Positions 52,750 through 62,530 of a DNA stretch of 64,000 nt are shown here, piece by piece. The notes beneath the pieces are model-generated. The model did not search any database. It saw nothing but the letters and a program-made list of their open reading frames with translations, and was not told where the DNA came from. A program made the translations under genes and the position numbers. The stretch spans positions 62,001 to 126,000 of the forward strand of contig NZ_CP082205.1 of assembly GCF_019856455.1 (NCBI RefSeq), given 5' to 3'. This DNA comes from Streptococcus suis. Lineage in GTDB: Bacteria; Bacillota; Bacilli; Lactobacillales; Streptococcaceae. How positions within the stretch are numbered: position 1 is the stretch's first letter; every line of letters begins with the position of its first letter.

Positions 52750-53952
52750 TTACCGATTTTGGGTTGAAGCGTAATCGTAAAGTTTGTTATGCATAATGAG
52801 GTAATACATTGTCCGAATGAGACGATGTATGGAGGCAATCGTGTGCGGCTTCGTTGAAGTCGTTTGTGATTGTCTTTTTCGTTTCTCATAAAAGTCGGCG
52901 ATATGGCAAGGATTGGTGTGACTGGCTGAAGCGATATTGTGAATACATTTGAACAGAATTTTTCTAGCGTAGGGATTGCCACGCTTGGTAATGTGTTCCT
53001 TAGCGAGGAAGTTGCCAGATTCATAGTGTCTCAGATCAATACCGATAAAGGCATTGATTTGATTGGCAGACTGAAAACGGCGAATATCTCCCAGTTCACC
53101 AATAATACTTGTTGCAGTAGTCTCAGCTATTCCAGGAATAGAGAGCAGAATGTCGTATTCAGGTAATGGCTGAGCTAGTTCTACCATTTCGTCTAAGACT
53201 GCCTGTCTCTGTCCAGAAAGCCGAAGCAATTCTTTTGCATAATAACGCACCTCTTCCAGTATTGGAGAGGTTTTCTTGACGGCACAATAAGATTGATTAG
53301 CTAGTGCTATCAGCTTCTCAGCTAAATACGCCACACGCTTGTCCGAAATACGTTTTGAGGTGGACTGACGAATGCTCTCTAAGAGTTCGTCCTTGCTTAA
53401 ATCAAGCACGAAGTCCTTGCAAGGAAACGCAGTAACTAAGTTCCAGTATTGTTCCCCAGTTGGCTTTGATAAGACAGTCTCTATCTCTGGAAACGTGACT
53501 TGCAAGACCTTGTGCAGACGGTTTTTAGCTCGAACGATGTCCTCAGTTAAGTTCTGATAGAAGCGACTTAAATCTCGCAGTTCTTGATAGACTTCTTCTT
53601 GGACATAAGTGGGTTTACGATTCAGCACAAATTGAGATTGAGCCAGTTTTTCGGCGTCAATTTGATCTGTTTTCCGCACACGCAAGCTATCCAGTTGCTT
53701 CTTAGCTTCTAAGGGATTAAGCCGTGTATAAGCGTAGTCATGTTCATCCAGAAAAGCTTGAAGACGACGAGAATAGACACCTGTTGCTTCAAAGATGATT
53801 TCTGGCTTATGGACGGTTCTCAAATCGCCAAGTAGCCGAGCAAAGCCGATGGCGTCATTGGACATGGCATAGCCATGAACTTTCTCACCATTGACTAGAA
53901 TGGCCACTTCTGAACTTGCCTTACTCACATCAATCCCAAAAACTGCACGCAT
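52750..53952 (-). CDS. IS110-family transposase (copy C), intact
   Basis: 400 residues from MRAVFGIDVSKASSEV, nearly identical to copy B (differences include FLDEHDY for FLEDNGY and SANQ for STNQ). DEDD and C-terminal domains are complete (KTDQIDAEKLAQ; SIPGIAETTATSIIGEL). Copies A and C share FLDEHDY and SANQ and so are closer to each other than to B in those segments. The start choice follows AGAGGT, as for copy B. Confidence 0.9.
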   Translation of the reverse strand: MRAVFGIDVSKASSEVAILVNGEKVHGYAMSNDAIGFARLLGDLRTVHKPEIIFEATGVYSRRLQAFLDEHDYAYTRLNPLEAKKQLDSLRVRKTDQIDAEKLAQSQFVLNRKPTYVQEEVYQELRDLSRFYQNLTEDIVRAKNRLHKVLQVTFPEIETVLSKPTGEQYWNLVTAFPCKDFVLDLSKDELLESIRQSTSKRISDKRVAYLAEKLIALANQSYCAVKKTSPILEEVRYYAKELLRLSGQRQAVLDEMVELAQPLPEYDILLSIPGIAETTATSIIGELGDIRRFQSANQINAFIGIDLRHYESGNFLAKEHITKRGNPYARKILFKCIHNIASASHTNPCHIADFYEKRKRQSQTTSTKPHTIASIHRLIRTMYYLIMHNKLYDYASTQNR

Positions 53953-54198
53953 GATATTACCTCTTTGTCTTGAATGATTCCTTGTTTTAGTGATGTCATT
54001 TTCAATACTCGACGTCAGGCGTCCCACATACTTTGATAACATTCTTTCTAAAACAGGTGTCTTGCCAGTTTTTGATGCGACGTCTAGCGTCAAAAGAGTT
54101 CTCGACTTAACAAGACACCTCTACTTTAACATAAAGAAAAAGTAGTGACTACTCTCTCCCGTCGGAGATTTCCTCACTACTAATCTTAGTATGTTTTT
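53953..54198 (-). ncRNA. Candidate bridge RNA region (copy C)
   Basis: 5' stem-loop, then a loop closed by AGGTGTCTTG / CAAGACACCT that carries GAACTCTTTTGAC (complement of 54089-54101), then a loop closed by GTTTTAG / CTAAAAC that carries AGTATGT (complement of 54026-54032). The first loop equals the reconstructed empty site of this copy, and the second is complementary to the element's left end ACATACT. This is the strongest evidence for a guide RNA here. Confidence 0.72.
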
Positions 54199-54235
54199 GA
54201 CCAGTCGAGTTCTTTCCCGCTCCCTGTTCTTTTAG
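54199..54235. repeat. Right part of the repeat split by copy C
   Basis: GACCAGTCGAGTTCTTTCCC and CGCTCCC, matching the end of the repeat at about 16311-16335. Confidence 0.65.
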
Positions 54236-54244
54236 GATGTTTTC

Positions 54245-54253
54245 TGCTATAAT
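54245..54253 (+). promoter_or_regulatory. Extended -10 promoter abutting the MscS start
   Basis: TGCTATAAT (TGn plus perfect TATAAT) ends 6 bp before the ATG at 54260. No good -35 or ribosome-binding site is present. Transcription should begin at or next to the start codon. Confidence 0.65.
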
Positions 54254-54259
54254 TATCTC

Positions 54260-55108
54260 ATGAATGATTTTATTACCAAGTATTTGTCTCAATTTAATAT
54301 TGAGGCCATTGTGACAGCAGGTCTAAATAAGGTTTTATCGCTTGTTTTACTCTTTGTTGCATTTTACATTATCAAGAAGATAGCTAAAGCTTCTGTGAAA
54401 AAGGTTTTAGTTCCCTCCCTAAAGGTATCCACTCAGGAAATTGGTCGTCAGAAGACCATCAGTCGTCTGGTGGAGAGTATCCTGAATTATTTGCTCTACT
54501 TTATTCTCATTTATTGTATCTTGAGCATTTTAGGTTTACCGGTATCCAGTCTTCTTGCAGGAGCCGGGATTGCTGGGGTAGCTGTTGGGCTGGGCGCACA
54601 AGGTTTTCTCTCAGACTTGGTCAATGGATTCTTTATCTTAATTGAACGACAGTTTGACGTCGGAGATGTGGTTAAGTTAACCAACGGGCCCATTACCATT
54701 TCAGGAACCATCGTTAGCATGGGAATCCAAACAACACAAGTACGTGATGCAGATGGGACATTGCATTTTATTCCCAATCGCAACATTCTAGTGGTGTCCA
54801 ATCAGTCAAGAGGGGACATGCGTGCTCAAATCGATATTCCGCTCAAATTTAATACCGATTTGGAGCAAGTCTATCGCGTAATAGAAGAGGTCAATGTGAG
54901 AGAAATCAGCAATTTTGACCAGATTACAGGTGTGACTGTATTAGGTCCCCAAAACGCTATTTCGGGACAGTTTATATTTCGTGTTAATCTTTTTGTAGCC
55001 AACGGTCAACAGAACAAGATCTATCATCAATTCTTTGGTTTTTATCAAGATGCCCTGCGTCAAGCAGGAATAGATTTACCTTCAAGTGGGCCAACTGTTT
55101 TAAAATAA
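54260..55108 (+). CDS. MscS-family mechanosensitive channel
   Basis: 282 residues: helices at about 20-40, 70-95 and a pore helix with the glycine/alanine-rich LLAGAGIAGVAVGLGAQGFLSD (about 94-115), then the cytoplasmic beta and alpha/beta domain (GDVVKLTNGPITISGTIVSM, RDADGTLHFIPNRNI). It releases solutes on hypo-osmotic shock. No Shine-Dalgarno is seen before the ATG, and the promoter abuts it. It is followed after 7 bp by a DUF4352-type gene. Confidence 0.88.
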   Translation: MNDFITKYLSQFNIEAIVTAGLNKVLSLVLLFVAFYIIKKIAKASVKKVLVPSLKVSTQEIGRQKTISRLVESILNYLLYFILIYCILSILGLPVSSLLAGAGIAGVAVGLGAQGFLSDLVNGFFILIERQFDVGDVVKLTNGPITISGTIVSMGIQTTQVRDADGTLHFIPNRNILVVSNQSRGDMRAQIDIPLKFNTDLEQVYRVIEEVNVREISNFDQITGVTVLGPQNAISGQFIFRVNLFVANGQQNKIYHQFFGFYQDALRQAGIDLPSSGPTVLK

Positions 55109-55115
55109 GGAGTTT

Positions 55116-55706
55116 ATGATGCAAACAAAAGATTTTGTCGTTGAAAATGGGCAGATGTATTATAAGAAGAAACCCTTGCACAAACAGCCTCTCTTTTGGA
55201 CAACCATTGCTGGTGCAGTCCTTTCTTTCATCCTAGGAGTGACCTGTTTTATTTTTATGATTGGTCTAAGCGCAGCAAATTTTGATAATTGGGATACAGG
55301 TAGTGACGGATACATTGATGAGACTGTGGAATACACGGAGTATCAAGTTGGTGACTCAGTTGATTTTTCTGATGGTCTTCATGTGACAGTAACGTCTATG
55401 GGCAAAGACGATAGCGTAGAACTAGTAGATAGCTACTATGGCACAGCTTATGTTGTTGAAGTGGAAGTTGAAAATTCGACCGCAGAAGAACTCTATTTTG
55501 ATGAATACTATTTTAGTTTGGTTGATCCTGCTAGTCAGATTCCATTTACCCTAGATATGCGAACCTATGATGTGAATCTAGTTGAAAAGCTGAAGCCAGG
55601 AGAGAAAGTACAAGTAAAACTTATCTACGGTATAGATAATGAAACAAACTTTGGTTTTACCTACGAAGATGCCATGTGGACGGAATTAGTCGCAGAAGGT
55701 ATCTAA
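55116..55706 (+). CDS. DUF4352-type membrane-anchored protein
   Basis: 196 residues. A basic N-terminus and one transmembrane helix (WTTIAGAVLSFILGVTCFIF, about 27-48) are followed by an acidic linker and an Ig-like beta domain (FSDGLHVTVTSMGKDDS, AYVVEVEVENSTAEELYF, LKPGEKVQVKLIYGI) like DUF4352/telomeric-repeat-type extracellular modules. Function unknown. It starts behind AAGGAG and is probably co-transcribed with the MscS gene. Confidence 0.72.
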   Translation: MMQTKDFVVENGQMYYKKKPLHKQPLFWTTIAGAVLSFILGVTCFIFMIGLSAANFDNWDTGSDGYIDETVEYTEYQVGDSVDFSDGLHVTVTSMGKDDSVELVDSYYGTAYVVEVEVENSTAEELYFDEYYFSLVDPASQIPFTLDMRTYDVNLVEKLKPGEKVQVKLIYGIDNETNFGFTYEDAMWTELVAEGI

Positions 55707-55870
55707 TTGCTGTAGAAAAAGTTTTAAATACTGCACAATTTTGCTGGTTTATAACGCCCCTTGGTTCAGATTGTTCGGCTTGGTAATTGTACTATATCCG
55801 ATTTATCTGTTATTTTTACATTTTAAAAAGGAGAACATGTTTATCCACTGTTCTCCTCTTCTTTTAATGA

Positions 55871-55914
55871 AAAATACCCCCAAAATTGGCACGTCAATTT
55901 TGGGGGTATTTTTA
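55871..55914. terminator. Strong terminator between convergent genes
   Basis: AATACCCCCAAAATTG / CAATTTTGGGGGTATT 16-bp perfect arms with a 6-nt loop and T-rich flank; it works for gdhA on minus and the DUF4352-type gene on plus. Confidence 0.9.
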
Positions 55915-55941
55915 TTATAGTTTAGTAAACTAAAAGTAAGC

Positions 55942-57312
<1,371 letters not shown>

Positions 57313-57318
57313 TTATTA

Positions 57319-57379
57319 AATTGTCTGACAATTTAATTTATCTGATAATTATTATAGCACCATGATTTTTAAATGTAAA
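57319..57379 (-). promoter_or_regulatory. gdhA promoter and CodY-like boxes
   Basis: On minus, TTTACA (57374-57379), a 17-bp spacer and TATAAT (57351-57356). Downstream lies AATTGTCTGACAATT (57319-57333), 13/15 matches to the CodY consensus AATTTTCWGAAAATT and perfectly palindromic. A second, weaker box (57336-57350) matches 12/15. CodY is an established regulator of gdhA in streptococci; its action here is inferred. Confidence 0.75.
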
Positions 57380-57510
57380 GAAGAAAATGTAAGAATTTTA
57401 AAAAAATTAATAAATTTTTATTGCAAAATCCGAATATTAGTAGTAAATGAAGAAACTCCGTTTGTTTCTTATGATATAATCAAGAAAGAATGACCTATAT
57501 GGAGGATAAT

Positions 57511-58449
57511 ATGGTTTCAACAGCAACGACACTCGGTGGATTTACCTTTGATAATTGTTTGATGAATGCGGCAGGGGTTTGGTGCATGACCAAGGAAGAA
57601 TTGGATGCGGTTAAGAACTCGAAGGCGGGTACTTTTGTAACAAAAACAGCAACCTTGGACTACCGCGCGGGTAATCCAGAACCACGTTATCAGAATGTTC
57701 CGCTTGGTTCTATCAATTCGATGGGTTTGCCAAATCAGGGCTTGGCTTACTATTTGGATTATCTACTAGAATTGCAGGAAACGGAGCCAGAACGCACATT
57801 TGTTTTATCTGTAGTTGGAATGTCGCCTGATGAGACTCATGAAATTTTGAGAACTGTAGAAGCCAGTGATTTTAAGGGGTTGACAGAGTTAAATCTTTCT
57901 TGTCCTAATGTCCCTGGAAAACCGCAGATTGCCTATGATTTTGAAACGACAGAAACCATCTTGCAGGAGGTCTTCACTTACTTTACCAAACCACTCGGTA
58001 TTAAGTTACCACCTTATTTCGATATTGTGCATTTTGACCAAGCAGCAGCGATTTTCAACCAGTTTCCTTTGAAGTTTGTCAACTGTGTCAACTCTATTGG
58101 AAATGGTCTATATATTGAAGACGAGCAGGTGGTCATTAAGCCTAAAAATGGTTTTGGAGGTATAGGCGGTGAATATATCAAACCGACAGCCTTGGCAAAT
58201 GTCCATGCCTTCTACCAACGCTTGAAATCGGAGATTCAGATTGTTGGGACTGGTGGCGTCTTGACAGGTCGGGATGCCTTCGAACACATCTTGTGTGGCG
58301 CCAGCATGGTCCAAGTTGGAACAACCCTGCAAAAGGAAGGTGTGGCAGCCTTTGAACGCATTACGGCTGAATTGCAGGCCATTATGGCTGAAAAAGGCTA
58401 CGAGACCATTGAAGATTTTCGTGGCAAGCTACAGCACTTAGATGATTGA
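57511..58449 (+). CDS. pyrD: Dihydroorotate dehydrogenase, class 1A type
   Basis: 312 residues: FMN and substrate motifs in [64 protein letters not shown] (active-site Cys) and [16 protein letters not shown]. Class 1A enzymes are soluble and use fumarate in the fourth step of pyrimidine synthesis; no pyrK neighbour is present, as expected. I start it at ATG 57511, behind GGAGG; the in-frame ATG at 57490 lacks a ribosome-binding site. Confidence 0.92.
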   Translation: MVSTATTLGGFTFDNCLMNAAGVWCMTKEELDAVKNSKAGTFVTKTATLDYRAGNPEPRYQNVPLGSINSMGLPNQGLAYYLDYLLELQETEPERTFVLSVVGMSPDETHEILRTVEASDFKGLTELNLSCPNVPGKPQIAYDFETTETILQEVFTYFTKPLGIKLPPYFDIVHFDQAAAIFNQFPLKFVNCVNSIGNGLYIEDEQVVIKPKNGFGGIGGEYIKPTALANVHAFYQRLKSEIQIVGTGGVLTGRDAFEHILCGASMVQVGTTLQKEGVAAFERITAELQAIMAEKGYETIEDFRGKLQHLDD

Positions 58450-58469
58450 GAACATCTGTTGAAGACATA

Positions 58470-58545
58470 AAAAGAAGCTAACATTGTACCGTTCTCCCAG
58501 ATAGTCTTTTAGGGGGTCACGAGGTGATAATGTTAGCTCTTTTTA
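58470..58545 (+). terminator. Large hairpin terminator after pyrD
   Basis: AGCTAACATT (58477-58486) pairs with AATGTTAGCT (58529-58538) around a structured loop, with TTTTT after. The rest of the gap to 58780 holds no gene. Confidence 0.75.
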
Positions 58546-58780
58546 ATGGTCTGTGAAGATCGGTCTGATAATCGTTTGAGGAATGGAATACATAGTCAGA
58601 AACATATATTTGTGAGATGGAATTCTGATTTTATTTAGATTTTTTAGCAAAAATGTCGTATACTAATATTAGAACCTCTATTTATAAGTGATGTACTTTT
58701 ATGGAAGAAATATTTTTTTGAGGGACTACTGACTGTATTTTGAACAAAGGTTCTTAAGTAGGGAGTATGAGGGTAAAGGT

Positions 58781-60013
58781 ATGGAGAAAAGAGCGAACTA
58801 TATTCGCAGAAAACGATATGCGTCCTATCGGACAAAGATGCATTTGTTTTTTATCTGTGGCTTAGCGACTATTATCTTGGCGATTATTATTGTAAGCGAG
58901 CACCTAGTTCCTAGGCTGAATCAGGCCTCAGAATCAATGCACTCAGATAATTCTGTTCGCATCATGGCTCATGGGGATTTGCTCTATCACCTTCCCATCC
59001 TTCGTGGGGCGGAGTTGGCAGACGGTCAGTATGATTTTTCTGAGAATTTTACCTACGTAAAGCCCTGGATAGAACAGGCTGATTTCGCTATCGCAGACTT
59101 TGAAGGGACCATTTCCCCAGATGTCGAATTAGCAGGTTACCCACTTTTTAATGCGCCTGCCATTGTCGCCAACAATATCCATGATGCAGGCTACGATTTG
59201 GTGGACTTAGCCCATAATCATATCTTGGACTCACATCTATCAGGGCTGATTTCCACTGTCAATACATTTAGAGATGCAGGTGTGGATACAGTCGGTGTCT
59301 ACGCCGAAGGCAATCGGGCAACTGCACCACTCTACATTCGAGAAGTCAATGGTATCCGTATAGCTGTCCTAGCCTATGCTTACGGTTTCAACGGGATGGA
59401 GGCTTTGCTGGGTCAGGAGGAATATGATGCCTATTTATCGGATTTTGATAAAGAAAAGATGCGGGCAGAGATTGAGCGAGCTGAGAAAGAGGCGGATATT
59501 ACCATCGTCATGCCTCAGACGGGTGTGGAATACCAGTTGGAGCCTACGGAGGAACAGACCAGTTTGTACCATCAAATGATTGATTGGGGAGCAGACATCG
59601 TTCTTGGTGGGCATCCGCATGTAGTCGAGCCCGCAGAGATTATTGAAAAAGATGGCCAGAGAAAATTGATTATCTATTCGATGGGGAATTTCCTGTCCAA
59701 TCAGCGTATTGAGAGCATGGATGATACACCAAATTCCCAATGGACCGAGCGGGGTGTCTTGATGGATATAAGGATTCAAAAAGAGAATGGGCAGACAAGT
59801 ATTCAAACTGCTCAAGCCCATCCAACCTGGGTGAATCGTATCTCTCAGGGAATGTATTCACTGGATGGTTATGAGCGTTTTAGCTATCAGACTTATGTAT
59901 TGGAAGACTGGGTCGCTGGTGGTCGATACTATGGACAATTGGATCTAGATACACAGGCGCGTGTGGATGCAGCCTATCAAGAAATGAAAGACTTTGTCAA
60001 TTTGGTATGGTGA
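58781..60013 (+). CDS. CapA-family (PGA_cap) membrane-anchored metallophosphatase-like protein
   Basis: 410 residues. A basic N-terminus and one membrane helix (LFFICGLATIILAIIIV, about 18-36) precede a CapA/PGA_cap domain: RIMAHGDLLYHLPILRG, FAIADFEGTISPDVE, DAGYDLVDLAHNHILD, IVMPQTGVEYQLEPT, GADIVLGGHPHVVEPAE, LIIYSMGNFLSNQR. The calcineurin-like metal-binding pattern is complete. CapA proteins are linked to poly-gamma-glutamate capsule export, but no capB/capC homologue is nearby, so the envelope role here is unknown. Confidence 0.85.
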   Translation: MEKRANYIRRKRYASYRTKMHLFFICGLATIILAIIIVSEHLVPRLNQASESMHSDNSVRIMAHGDLLYHLPILRGAELADGQYDFSENFTYVKPWIEQADFAIADFEGTISPDVELAGYPLFNAPAIVANNIHDAGYDLVDLAHNHILDSHLSGLISTVNTFRDAGVDTVGVYAEGNRATAPLYIREVNGIRIAVLAYAYGFNGMEALLGQEEYDAYLSDFDKEKMRAEIERAEKEADITIVMPQTGVEYQLEPTEEQTSLYHQMIDWGADIVLGGHPHVVEPAEIIEKDGQRKLIIYSMGNFLSNQRIESMDDTPNSQWTERGVLMDIRIQKENGQTSIQTAQAHPTWVNRISQGMYSLDGYERFSYQTYVLEDWVAGGRYYGQLDLDTQARVDAAYQEMKDFVNLVW

Positions 60014-60087
60014 GGAGAGAGAAGATGACAGTTCGATTAATTGCAACAGAAGTAAGAGTTCGGTAATTGATACAACAGAATATAGAG

Positions 60088-60121
60088 AAAGCCTTGGAAG
60101 TAGTTGTTTCCAAGGCTTTTT
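60088..60121 (+). terminator. Terminator after the CapA-type gene
   Basis: AAAGCCTTGGAA / TTTCCAAGGCTTTTT stem with a 6-nt loop. Confidence 0.9.
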
Positions 60122-60230
60122 ATCTATCCTCAGCAGTAGATGGGGCAAAGGGAGAGGTTGAAGGGAAGGATGACTTCTCATTGAGACACCCTTGATTTGT
60201 AAATCGTTAAATTTTAGAGAAATATTCCCC

Positions 60231-61079
60231 TTATTTTTTATTTACCAGTTTATCAAAATGGCTAGTATAGTGTAATTTTAACTTGTCTTCTCCTAAAAGA
60301 TCGAGCACTTGTATGGCTTGTTTCATTTTTTCAATTCCTTTACCTGATCGCTTAAATTCAAAGTAGCCAGTAGCATAAAGAAAAACAGTTTGTTCATAAA
60401 AGTTTAGTTCATTGTCTAATAATTTTTTTATCTCACTAATCAAATAGGAACAATTTGAAAATTTTTCCATATCTATGCTAAGAATGAAACAATTTATAGC
60501 TAGCTGAGTAACGATTCGCTTATTGGTTTTATTTAATGAAGAATAGATGTAATTATGTAGCATTTCTTTTGTTAATAGGAAGTAGGAGTCGTAATTAATT
60601 GTTCGCACACAGTTACCTAATAAAATGATTTCATAGTAACCCCAGTTTTCAATTTTAAAGAGATAGTCTGTTAGTTGAAGCAACTCTTCATCTGATGGAA
60701 CAATGTTACTGTCTAGTGTATGTAGAATGGACTTTACCATAGTTCTCACATACGGATTTAAATTATATTTTGAAGAGTTTGAAAGTAATGAGGCTATATT
60801 ATCTATATTTTGCGATGAATATTGTTTACGAATATACTGCATTAATTTAGCAAATGATTCTGTGTTGGTATAATCACTATCATGAAGAATAAGAAATTCA
60901 TCTAGAGAAATGTTTAATTTGTCTAAAATATTGATAAGTCGAACACAAGATATTTCTGACTCTCCACGTTCAAAACGAGATATTTGTGATTTAGAAAGAT
61001 GCTCATCTGCTAGAGAACATAGACTGATTTGTTTTCCTTGTCTTACTTTTCTCAAAGTTTTTCCAAGATGTAATTTCAT
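60231..61079 (-). CDS. rgg: Rgg-family transcriptional regulator
   Basis: 282 residues. The N-terminal XRE HTH reads [20 protein letters not shown] and [20 protein letters not shown], typical of Rgg/GadR/MutR; the C-terminal helical repeat region binds peptide pheromones in this family. I prefer ATG 61079; a GTG at 61091 is the alternative. It is divergent from an shp gene starting 82 bp away, the arrangement of pheromone-responsive Rgg2/Rgg3-type regulators, so I infer it senses the mature SHP after Ami/Opp import. The gene is AT-rich. Confidence 0.9.
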   Translation of the reverse strand: MKLHLGKTLRKVRQGKQISLCSLADEHLSKSQISRFERGESEISCVRLINILDKLNISLDEFLILHDSDYTNTESFAKLMQYIRKQYSSQNIDNIASLLSNSSKYNLNPYVRTMVKSILHTLDSNIVPSDEELLQLTDYLFKIENWGYYEIILLGNCVRTINYDSYFLLTKEMLHNYIYSSLNKTNKRIVTQLAINCFILSIDMEKFSNCSYLISEIKKLLDNELNFYEQTVFLYATGYFEFKRSGKGIEKMKQAIQVLDLLGEDKLKLHYTSHFDKLVNKK

Positions 61080-61115
61080 CTGATTTCCCACTTTCCCAAC
61101 AAAAAATTGAACTAG

Positions 61116-61141
61116 TTTTATTTATTGTACAATAAATAAAA
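61116..61141. promoter_or_regulatory. Perfect 26-bp palindrome in the rgg-shp intergenic region
   Basis: The arms TTTATTTATT and AATAAATAAA meet at GTAC (61127-61130). It overlaps the likely shp promoter: TTGAAC at 61107-61112 and TACAAT at 61128-61133, although only 15 bp apart. It is a candidate Rgg binding site. Confidence 0.6.
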
Positions 61142-61160
61142 ACGGAAAGGAAGTCCAAGT

Positions 61161-61232
61161 ATGAAGAAAATATCAAAACTTATCCCGATTTTGGTATTGA
61201 TTATGGACATCATTATCATTGTTGGTGGGTAA
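61161..61232 (+). CDS. shp: Short hydrophobic peptide (SHP) pheromone precursor
   Basis: A 23-residue peptide that begins MKKISK, continues hydrophobic (LIPILVLIM) and ends DIIIIVGG. It has a strong GGAAAGGAAG ribosome-binding site and is divergent from rgg. The basic start, hydrophobic middle and D-(I/L)-IIIVGG end are the hallmarks of SHP2/SHP3-type pheromones of pyogenic streptococci, whose last eight residues are the mature signal. Export and maturation (PptAB, Eep) would be encoded elsewhere. Confidence 0.9.
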   Translation: MKKISKLIPILVLIMDIIIIVGG

Positions 61233-61236
61233 ATCG

Positions 61237-61279
61237 ATTAGGTGTACACCTAATTCTTTAGGCATATGCCTAAAGAATT
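61237..61279. promoter_or_regulatory. Two overlapping perfect palindromes after shp
   Basis: An 18-bp palindrome (61237-61254, centre GTAC) and a 28-bp palindrome (61252-61279, core TTTAGGCATATGCCTAAA) overlap by three bases. There is no T tract, so they do not look like a plain terminator. AGGAGGTGAT (61333-61342), a perfect anti-16S match, follows without a normal start codon. The rest of the gap 61280-61676 shows no clear gene. Confidence 0.6.
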
Positions 61280-61676
61280 GTTGCCTATTAGGTAATAAGG
61301 AGACGTGTACTTATTTTATCCAATAAATAGTGAGGAGGTGATACAAATATACAAGTAATAAATGGAGTAGAAAGCTGAAAGAGAATTATAGTAGTAACAC
61401 TTTAATTTTTCTATATTAAATTAAATAAAGGGCAGTTGTTAGATTATAAATAAAAAATAGTATAATAGGTCCATAGATTATATGATTTTTTATAGCTCAA
61501 GTCTTTATTATTATTGCAGGAATATTGCTAGACAGGGTTTAAATAATCTTTAGTTTTATTGTAGAATCTGTTATAGATAATTTACTAAAAAATATTATTT
61601 AACAGAAAAAATAGATTGACAAAATCTATCAAGTATGACGCTATGTATGCGAAAAAATTTAAAGGAGGATTGGCTA

Positions 61677-62474
61677 ATGGTTAAAGTATCGTTGATAAAA
61701 AATGACAAATTGTCAAATGTACAAAATATAACAGGTTTTGCACCTGTTATTGGGTATGAGCCATGGGCTTTAAGGACGATAGAGAGTGTTAAGCAATCAT
61801 TAGTAGATGGACAACCTATTTTAATCCGTATTCATTCTGCACTATCTTATCCTACAGATAGTGATAGAAATACAGCTAAGTTAGATATGGAATCTCATGC
61901 GGTATTAATTATTGGATATGATGATTTTAAGCAAGAATTCGATATTCTAGACCCTTGGAGAGTTGATTGGAACGGTTCAAAAGGGGGACTTTCAACCATT
62001 AAATACGAAGCACTTCCTATAGTATGTGTTAATGCGACGGCTGAAAAGAGTACTCGTTGTTCACTAATTCAGAAGAAAGTAGCTGTGTATACAGATAAGT
62101 TTTATAATACCAGCGTTAGTATTGATTTTGGATTTTATGTCCCCAAAGGATACATAATAGATCAAAAACAATCTAAATTTACTGAGTTTGATGTAACTGC
62201 ATCTTACACTTTAAACGGATCAGTATTCACTTATCATAATATTATTCGTGGTGAATGGTGGGTAGGGCAGACTGCAAAAATGGAAATTCCGATTGGTAAG
62301 GATATTTCTGAGGAAGTAGATGTGCATTTTGCTGTATCATCTAAATTAGTGGGAGATAGACCATACCACTATGAAGATATTATAAAATTTGAGTTTAATG
62401 AAATGGTTGATGTGACTAGTAGCTCTCAGCACAAATATAAGCAGGAATTTGACCTTAATAAGGTTGTAGTTTAA
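61677..62474 (+). CDS. Papain/C39-fold-like protein lacking the Cys half
   Basis: 265 residues from MVKVSLIKNDKLSNVQ, behind AAAGGAGG. The first 115 residues resemble the His half of a papain-like fold: VKQSLVDGQPILIRIHSAL, MESHAVLIIGYDD (His74) and FDILDPWRVDWNGSKGG (Asp92 at the Asn position). No Cys-containing first half is present. Residues about 125-260 form a beta-rich domain. It may be a catalytically dead or split peptidase, or act with another protein. No signal peptide. The downstream propeller gene follows after 56 bp. Confidence 0.6.
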   Translation: MVKVSLIKNDKLSNVQNITGFAPVIGYEPWALRTIESVKQSLVDGQPILIRIHSALSYPTDSDRNTAKLDMESHAVLIIGYDDFKQEFDILDPWRVDWNGSKGGLSTIKYEALPIVCVNATAEKSTRCSLIQKKVAVYTDKFYNTSVSIDFGFYVPKGYIIDQKQSKFTEFDVTASYTLNGSVFTYHNIIRGEWWVGQTAKMEIPIGKDISEEVDVHFAVSSKLVGDRPYHYEDIIKFEFNEMVDVTSSSQHKYKQEFDLNKVVV

Positions 62475-62530
62475 GTAATTAAAGATATCATATTTGTATA
62501 TGATATCTTTAACTGTATAGAGGTGAAGAT

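Larger units (their letters stand above)
52573..54198 (-). mobile_element. IS110-family element copy C
   Basis: 1626 bp with the same ends as copy B and an intact transposase. It splits a dispersed repeat; joining the flanks gives GAACTCTTTT|GACCAG, which matches the loop of its own non-coding RNA over 13 nt. This is the best-preserved insertion of the three. Confidence 0.9.

Noticed and set aside
60025..60066. 13-codon ORF after the CapA-type gene with a good GAGGAGAG ribosome-binding site
   Set aside because: It is very short, without recognisable features, and is followed directly by a terminator. It may be the start of a deleted gene, but there is not enough to annotate.
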